From Chitinophaga polysaccharea (GTDB taxonomy: Bacteria > Bacteroidota > Bacteroidia > Chitinophagales > Chitinophagaceae), in the NCBI RefSeq assembly GCF_007829335.1, contig NZ_VIWO01000009.1, forward strand, positions 124,001-188,000: a DNA stretch of 64,000 nucleotides. The letters are read 5' to 3'. Position 1 is the first letter of the stretch; each line of letters starts with the position of its first letter. Position numbers and translations under genes: made by a program. The notes under the pieces are model-generated. The model was not told where the DNA came from, did no database searches, and saw nothing but the letters and a program-made list of their open reading frames with translations. This document shows positions 59,364-64,000 of this stretch, in pieces.

Positions 59364-60169
59364 AAATGTGTGTCCGGGTTGGCTTGAGACAGGATAGCAC
59401 GCGGCTTATTACCGAAATATTTCCTGCAGGCCCGGATGAAATGTGACTGGTCATAATACCCGAAATCAAATGCAACCGGGAGGTAATCCCGTACCTGATT
59501 GGATATAAGATATTTTAGCGCATTGTTCAGCCGTGCGGTTTGCTGGAACGATTTAGAAGTGATCCCCAAATTATTGATAAATAGTCGCTCGAACTGCCGG
59601 TAACTGCTTCCCAGGCTGGCGCTGAAAGATACCAGGTCCGGGATTTCCCGGTTGTAATACAGCTGTTGTACCGCAGCATCTATCAAGGTTTGTGGGCGAT
59701 GATATTTGTGTAATAAGCCAACCAGGAAATCTGCGATGCATGCTAACTGCTGCGATAGGTTGATGCTGCCCAATAGGCTGTCGGCCAATTTTTTACCCTC
59801 GCCTCCATACAGCAACTGTATATCCGGGAAGCTTTCTATCACATCCGCTACTGGTACCGGGCAGAAATGCCTGATGGCGCCTGCTTTAAACCGCACTGCG
59901 ATAAAGTAATGATCCTGGTTGATCATGGCCTTGTAATAATGGCGACGAATACAATAAAGGGCCTGTGGGGGTGGTGTATAAACAGTATGTTCATTTGCAG
60001 TGAGTATCATGGGCGCTTTGAGCTGGAAGATCATCTCTGCACCGGTGCCGGCAGCCAGGGTAGGGAACGAATAGATAGCAGCAGTACCTTCGCAGGTCCA
60101 GAAACGGTCGATATACGGACGGAGAACAGGTGGCGGCAGATGAGAGGTCTTTTTAAGCAGGGCATCCAT
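59318..60169 (-). CDS. AraC family transcriptional regulator
   Basis: A 283-residue regulator with an N-terminal sensing domain of the DUF6597 type (about 8-120, PPPVLRPYIDRFWTCEG) and two AraC helix-turn-helix motifs at the C-terminus (about 175-270): SLGSSYRQFERLFINNLGITSKSF and VAFDFGYYDQSHFIRACRKYFGNKP. It converges with the ABM gene and overlaps its end by 46 bp. Its ligand is unknown. No neighbouring target is obvious, apart from the divergent ZU5-like lipoprotein. Confidence 0.93.
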   Translation of the reverse strand: MDALLKKTSHLPPPVLRPYIDRFWTCEGTAAIYSFPTLAAGTGAEMIFQLKAPMILTANEHTVYTPPPQALYCIRRHYYKAMINQDHYFIAVRFKAGAIRHFCPVPVADVIESFPDIQLLYGGEGKKLADSLLGSINLSQQLACIADFLVGLLHKYHRPQTLIDAAVQQLYYNREIPDLVSFSASLGSSYRQFERLFINNLGITSKSFQQTARLNNALKYLISNQVRDYLPVAFDFGYYDQSHFIRACRKYFGNKPRAILSQANPDTHFYLSSFNASGSLDKK

Positions 60170-60259
60170 GCCGTAAAGGTATAAAATATCTGATGGTGTT
60201 TAGCGATGCTTTGGGCCAATGGTCACAACGTAATTTTATTTCTCCGTAGTACTACCGAG

Positions 60260-60288
60260 TTGGGCTACACCACCGCGGGGTAATTTTG
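60260..60288 (+). promoter_or_regulatory. Promoter of the ZU5-like lipoprotein gene
   Basis: TTG (60260-60262), 18 nt, then TAATTTTG (60281-60288), a full -7 match. Transcription would start near 60295, about 20 nt before the start codon at 60316. It lies in the divergent spacer with the AraC gene. Confidence 0.5.
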
Positions 60289-60315
60289 TGCCAGGATAAA
60301 TCCCCCCGACATTAT

Positions 60316-61590
60316 ATGCAACAGATAAAGCATTTTTGGAAAGCCACTTTGCTGGCCATACTCCTGGCCTCCTGCCAGAAAAATAATGACGTAGTACCCG
60401 AGCCGACTCCTGATCCCGTTACAGATACCAGTGGTGGCCTAAAAGTGCCGGTAGGCGTGGTAGATGGTACCCCTGTCACTAAAACTATTGGTCCTGCAGG
60501 AGGTACTATTGCCACGACAGATACCCATATATCCATAGATATCCCGGCTGGCGCGGTCAACAGCGCCACCGTGTTTACGATACAGCCTATTACCAATACC
60601 AATATTGCCGGACTGGGTAAAGCTTTTCGTATTACACCCCACCAGGCGCTCAGCAAACCGGCCACCATCACCTTTCGTTATCGGGAGGAGGAGTTGCTCA
60701 GAACCTTTCCGGAAGCATTGGGCATTGCTTATCAGGATGATTACGGAAAATGGAAGGCGGTCGGCGGCGTAACGCTGAATAAGGAAATGAAATCTGTCAG
60801 CGTGAAAACTACGCATTTCAGCGACTGGAGCTTCTTTGAAGCTATATTTATAACGCCGGAAGAAGCGTTTGTAGATCCAGGCAGCACCACGAAATTGTCG
60901 GTGAAAAGTTATTTCAATGCCAGTATGGAGGACTTACTGGCGCCGCTAACGAAAGAAGGTGTAGAGACTTATATCAACAGTCCTACGAATGATCTGCCGT
61001 TGAAATACATCGACAAATGGGAGTTGTCAGGAGCCGGTAGGTTAACATCCGATGGCAGCCATGCCACCTATGAAGCGCCGGCAAACATCCCCGCTACTAA
61101 TCCCGCCACGGTGAGTATACGGCTCAAATTAAAAGACGGTGCGCTGGGATTGATATGGGCCCGGATATATGTGATGCCGGAAGGAATTGCAGTAAAAATT
61201 GATGGAGGCGACTGGCAACTGATGGGAGCTGCTACCGGCACCAGCAACAACGGTGTAAACCGTGTGGGTGGCTTACCCTGGGAAGGTTCTTATCCTGAAT
61301 GTAGCATTACCTGGTTGGGCACACCGGTGGGCAGTCGCGGCTGGTCTGTAGAAACTTATTACCAGATGCAGCTGCCAGGCAGCCAGGTTTTCCTGAGTTA
61401 TTATGTAGTAGGACAAACATCGCTTCCCAGTCCCGGGTATTTGAATGTTTACAGCGTGGGTCCGGTGGGCGGGTATATTACCGGTAAGTTCCGTATGGAC
61501 CGTGCCAGTTCACAGAAACCGGAAGGTGATCATATTGTATATAGAGAACACCAGATTGATGGTGTATTCAGGGTAAAGCGCCTGATTTAA
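60316..61590 (+). CDS. Lipoprotein with ZU5-like domain
   Basis: A 424-residue lipoprotein: leader ends in LLASCQKNN, Cys20 lipidated. After a Pro-rich linker (about 25-40) comes a ZU5-like domain (about 57-160) with TIGPAGGTIATTDTHISIDI and IPAGAV, followed by FSDWSFFEA. The remainder (165-424) is beta-rich, ending in DGVFRVKRLI, unknown family. ZU5 domains serve in protein-protein contacts; surface display is likely. The start at 60316 is chosen because the 10 residues before it lack leader character. Confidence 0.7.
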   Translation: MQQIKHFWKATLLAILLASCQKNNDVVPEPTPDPVTDTSGGLKVPVGVVDGTPVTKTIGPAGGTIATTDTHISIDIPAGAVNSATVFTIQPITNTNIAGLGKAFRITPHQALSKPATITFRYREEELLRTFPEALGIAYQDDYGKWKAVGGVTLNKEMKSVSVKTTHFSDWSFFEAIFITPEEAFVDPGSTTKLSVKSYFNASMEDLLAPLTKEGVETYINSPTNDLPLKYIDKWELSGAGRLTSDGSHATYEAPANIPATNPATVSIRLKLKDGALGLIWARIYVMPEGIAVKIDGGDWQLMGAATGTSNNGVNRVGGLPWEGSYPECSITWLGTPVGSRGWSVETYYQMQLPGSQVFLSYYVVGQTSLPSPGYLNVYSVGPVGGYITGKFRMDRASSQKPEGDHIVYREHQIDGVFRVKRLI

Positions 61591-61717
61591 GAGATATTTA
61601 TTTTATGTTTATCCTGCTAATTTCACACGGCATTGCCGCCGAATCCATTTTATATTGTCGTTTTTCTACAAACGGGTAGAATGCACGATACTATATCTTT
61701 ACAAAAAGACCCGCAAT

Positions 61718-62080
61718 ATGGCAGATACGCAATCTAAACGCAAATTGAAACACGAGCAGGTACAGTATATTGAGTTCTTGTCGAAAGACCTTTCTAAAGC
61801 GAAAAAATTTTATAGCAAAAGTTTTGGCTGGAAATTTACGGACTACGGACCTGAGTATACTGCATTTGAAGGCGATTATGTAGATGGTGGTTTTACCATC
61901 GGGAAACCGGTGGGGGGAACGGTTTTAATCATTCTTTATTCAGATAACCTGGAAGCTACGCAGGAGAAGGTGATAGCGGCGGGAGGCACTATTGTAAAAG
62001 ATATTTTCAGTTTTCCCGGTGGCCGGCGGTTTCATTTCACGGACCCGGATGGCTATGAACTGGCCGTTTGGTCGTTATAA
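61718..62080 (+). CDS. VOC family (glyoxalase/bleomycin-resistance-like) protein
   Basis: A 120-residue single VOC domain, with VQYIEFLSKDLSKAKKFYSKSFGWKF, VDGGFTIGKP, and RRFHFTDPDGYELAVWSL at the end, the usual location of the metal-binding Glu. It probably acts as a dimer on a small electrophile or is a binding protein. The Met at 61718 is chosen since 21 upstream codons are not conserved-looking and overlap a TATCTTTA promoter-like box (61694-61701). It ends before a bidirectional terminator. Confidence 0.85.
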   Translation: MADTQSKRKLKHEQVQYIEFLSKDLSKAKKFYSKSFGWKFTDYGPEYTAFEGDYVDGGFTIGKPVGGTVLIILYSDNLEATQEKVIAAGGTIVKDIFSFPGGRRFHFTDPDGYELAVWSL

Positions 62081-62089
62081 TCATTGAAA

Positions 62090-62129
62090 AAACGCGAAGA
62101 AGTGGGTGATTGCCCACTTCTTCGCGTTT
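62090..62129. terminator. Bidirectional terminator between VOC and glycosidase genes
   Basis: A perfect 17-bp stem (62090-62106 with 62113-62129) with loop TGATTG, an A tract before it and a T-rich end after it. It lies between the stops at 62080 and 62141 and can end both converging transcripts. Confidence 0.85.
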
Positions 62130-62140
62130 AATAACAAAAG

Positions 62141-63442
62141 TTATTTGTTTGCTGCTGCCCAGCTCTTCAGCATCTCTATCGCTTTGGACAATACGCCGGC
62201 GCTTCCTTTGAAATCGGCGCTGCCGGCTGGTTTCCCATCAATACCATACCACTCATAGAACTTCCCGTTTTTTATCACCCGGTTAATCATGGGCTGTACT
62301 TCGTTATAGGCTTCCCCAACAAAACCGTTGGCAACAAGTTGTTGTATCATGCGGCCACCAAACCAGCTCCAGTCGCCGCCATCCTGGTAGATATAAGGTT
62401 TGGAGGCATTGGAATTTTTGCAGATGCCTTCCGGGTAGGGCGGATAAAGCGTGAGGCCAATGGAGGGGGCCCCTGATAGTTTTACATTTTCCAGCATTTG
62501 CTGGTTGACATGTGCAATTTCTTTTTTAGAAAGCAACCCTGCTTCAATTGCTACCGCTGTGCCGCCGTAAAAGTGAATCTTGTTTTCATCAAAATTCGGC
62601 GGAAAGGGAGAGTCTTTAACATACAGATGCGGAATGAACTTTTGGTGTTGTTCATCCCACAGGTATTTGCGTATGTGGGTGGCCGTTAGTTTTTCCAATG
62701 TTGCCCAGCGTTGCTTATCGGCATCCGTGGTAGAGAAGCTGCCCAGGTTTTTGAGGGCGATCACAAACATGGCATTGTCGTATACATCTATTGCCCAGTG
62801 TGTGAGCTCGTCTACATCTACGGTGGCGCCGCCTTCTACCTGTACATCGCCCCAGTCTTGCGTAGTAGCGCCGGTCAGCAATTTATATTTATGGCTATAG
62901 CGGTTTTCCAGGAGATATTGCACCGATAGGGCCATTCGTTGTAAAACAGTTTTGCCGCCAATTACTTCCCGGAGGATGGCGCTGTCGCCGGTCAGCCGGA
63001 TGTATTTGGCGAAGGCTTGTATCAGGGAGGTTTCCTGGTCTGTTTCCACGGTGTTTTTAAAGCCTACCTGTGGGGGTTCCATGTCCGACGTATAGATATT
63101 TGGATCATTCCAGGTCACATGCCCTTTGAGTACGTACCCGTCTACGATTTCGCCGTTGGGTTGCTGCAGGGCATAGAAGGTCAGCAGGTTTTTACGGATG
63201 GTATCTATGTTATATACCTTACAAGAGGTTTCGATAAAGGTGTTCATATCACGAATCCACACCTGGGGGTATCCATCGCCGGCATTGAAACCTTTGGCCA
63301 GCAGCCGTGCTGCCATGGCCTGAACGGTATCCAGCTGTTTGTCGGCGAGTATCTTGCGGGCCAGCTGCTGCCGGTCCTGGGCCTGCAAGGCAGTCATGCT
63401 CAGACAGGCTGCCAGGAGGAGAAAAAAGTACTTGTTACACAT
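62141..63442 (-). CDS. Secreted six-hairpin (alpha/alpha)6 glycosidase-like protein
   Basis: A 433-residue protein with a signal peptide (…MTALQAQ) and an (alpha/alpha)6-barrel pattern. Visible are GDGYPQVWIRDMNTFIE (with Asp and Arg), EPPQVGFKNTVETDQETSLIQAF, TTQDWGDVQ, and YQDGGDWSWFGGRMIQQLV near the C-terminus. It belongs to the six-hairpin glycosidase superfamily (GH15/GH37/GH63-like), and I cannot fix a GH family. The substrate is not evident. Monocistronic; 110 bp of spacer lies before the ABC permease gene. Confidence 0.75.
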   Translation of the reverse strand: MCNKYFFLLLAACLSMTALQAQDRQQLARKILADKQLDTVQAMAARLLAKGFNAGDGYPQVWIRDMNTFIETSCKVYNIDTIRKNLLTFYALQQPNGEIVDGYVLKGHVTWNDPNIYTSDMEPPQVGFKNTVETDQETSLIQAFAKYIRLTGDSAILREVIGGKTVLQRMALSVQYLLENRYSHKYKLLTGATTQDWGDVQVEGGATVDVDELTHWAIDVYDNAMFVIALKNLGSFSTTDADKQRWATLEKLTATHIRKYLWDEQHQKFIPHLYVKDSPFPPNFDENKIHFYGGTAVAIEAGLLSKKEIAHVNQQMLENVKLSGAPSIGLTLYPPYPEGICKNSNASKPYIYQDGGDWSWFGGRMIQQLVANGFVGEAYNEVQPMINRVIKNGKFYEWYGIDGKPAGSADFKGSAGVLSKAIEMLKSWAAANK

Positions 63443-63552
63443 GTGTCAAATGTCTGTCAGCCTGCCGAAACAAACAAGAACCAGGTTGACTTTCTTCAAC
63501 ACTATTTTTGCAAATATCTCCCCGGGTATTTATCACTATTTTGTTACGCTGT

Positions 63553-64000
63553 TTATGACTGCGTGGTGGCCACCTTAAACAGGCCCCGTAGCTTTATTTT
63601 CAGGGCCAGCCAGCCCAGGAAGGCATAGGCCAGCAATAAAATACCGAGGTGCTGGATATATGGATAGGTGAGTGTTACCGAGCCTTTTTGTATCAGTAGT
63701 ATTTTAAAAGCCTGCAGGAAAGGTGTTAGCGGGATGATGTTGGCCAGCGCCTGCACGAACACGGGCATGGCATTGAGTGGCCAGGTAAAGCCGCTGATAA
63801 TGAACGCCGGGGAGGCGATCACCATCAGTACTTGGGTGGCTTTCAGTGCATCGGGAATCAGGATACTGACAAACACGCCCATGAAGGAAGCCGATCCAAC
63901 GAAGAAAGCGGTGAGCCACATGAAATTGACAATGCCATGAGGCAGCGGTACATAAAAAAGAATATGCATCAGGTAATAGATGGATACAATCAGGATAGAA
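63553..64000 (-). CDS. ABC-2 type transporter permease, partial (5' end beyond window)
   Basis: The C-terminal 149 residues of an ABC-2 membrane protein; the frame stays open to the last base, so the N-terminal part lies beyond 64000. Four hydrophobic segments are visible, including FFVGSASFMGVFVSILIPDALKATQVLMVIASPAFIISGFTWPLNAMP, a hallmark of the YhhJ/YadH-type ABC-2 permease. It ends with KLRGLFKVATTQS. Substrate unknown; ATPase and adaptor genes are probably to the right. Confidence 0.85.
   Translation of the reverse strand, partial: SILIVSIYYLMHILFYVPLPHGIVNFMWLTAFFVGSASFMGVFVSILIPDALKATQVLMVIASPAFIISGFTWPLNAMPVFVQALANIIPLTPFLQAFKILLIQKGSVTLTYPYIQHLGILLLAYAFLGWLALKIKLRGLFKVATTQS

Noticed and set aside
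1-64000. CRISPR arrays, insertion sequences, rRNA genes
   Set aside because: No regularly spaced repeats, transposase-like proteins or rRNA segments were found.

Overview
The window comes from a Bacteroidota genome, most likely a Chitinophagaceae relative such as Chitinophaga. This rests on SusC/SusD/SusE proteins, an ECF sigma/FecR pair, a HisKA_2 kinase and a LytS/LytTR pair, Bacteroidota-type promoters (TTTG-N19-TAnnTTTG), weak Shine-Dalgarno sequences, and small families (DUF6580, DUF6660, DUF5995) that I associate mainly with this phylum. No species was assigned by search. No phage, insertion sequence or CRISPR array was recognised.

1-4300: the tail of a polysaccharide locus (SusE-like lipoprotein, GH76 endo-mannanase), a strong terminator, a baeRF-type protein, a small secreted CBM6-like protein, and tRNA-Leu(CAG) with a textbook promoter and terminator. 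4460-6739: a universal stress protein and a P-type ATPase whose CPC motif is Val-Pro-Val. 7084-14803: a cobalamin-riboswitch-led operon with a BtuB-type receptor, a DUF6580 membrane protein, two DUF71/COG2102 PP-loop proteins, a BtuF-like protein without a signal peptide, a Cys-rich CWC protein, CobU, CobS and CobC; cobT is absent. 14924-18060: DUF5995, a secreted serine hydrolase and a secreted hypothetical protein.

18176-21943: a two-transcript set (alpha/beta hydrolase; pirin, receiver-like protein, ring-cleaving dioxygenase, carboxylesterase) resembling quinone/catechol stress modules. Both transcripts start with the same arrangement: two direct repeats 23 bp apart, then a GAnnTTTG box exactly 37 bp after the second repeat. 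21947-24326: a Crp/Fnr regulator and a GAF-type sigma-54 activator. 24323-34929: ten tightly packed minus-strand genes (isochorismatase family, alginate-export porin, secreted M17 N-domain, amidohydrolase, DoxX, Dps, DUF1275, TPR histidine kinase, NtrC-type regulator, TMEM175 channel). Two motifs link the control regions at about 22.6 kb and 35.0 kb.

35178-45346: a Tat-exported Gfo/Idh/MocA oxidoreductase, ECF sigma factor, FecR anti-sigma, SusC, SusD and a secreted FAD-dependent oxidoreductase, i.e. a SusCD locus with redox enzymes instead of glycoside hydrolases. 45412-50237: LytTR regulator, LytS-type kinase, TlpA-like thioredoxin, a small secreted protein and a DUF1905/YdeI protein. 50277-58550: a divalent-metal efflux cluster (DUF6660-like protein, HME-RND pump fused to a TolC-like domain, adaptor, SPC-type P1B ATPase). 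58696-64000: tRNA-Gly(CCC), ABM monooxygenase, AraC regulator, ZU5-like lipoprotein, VOC protein, a six-hairpin glycosidase and the 3' part of an ABC-2 permease that runs off the end.
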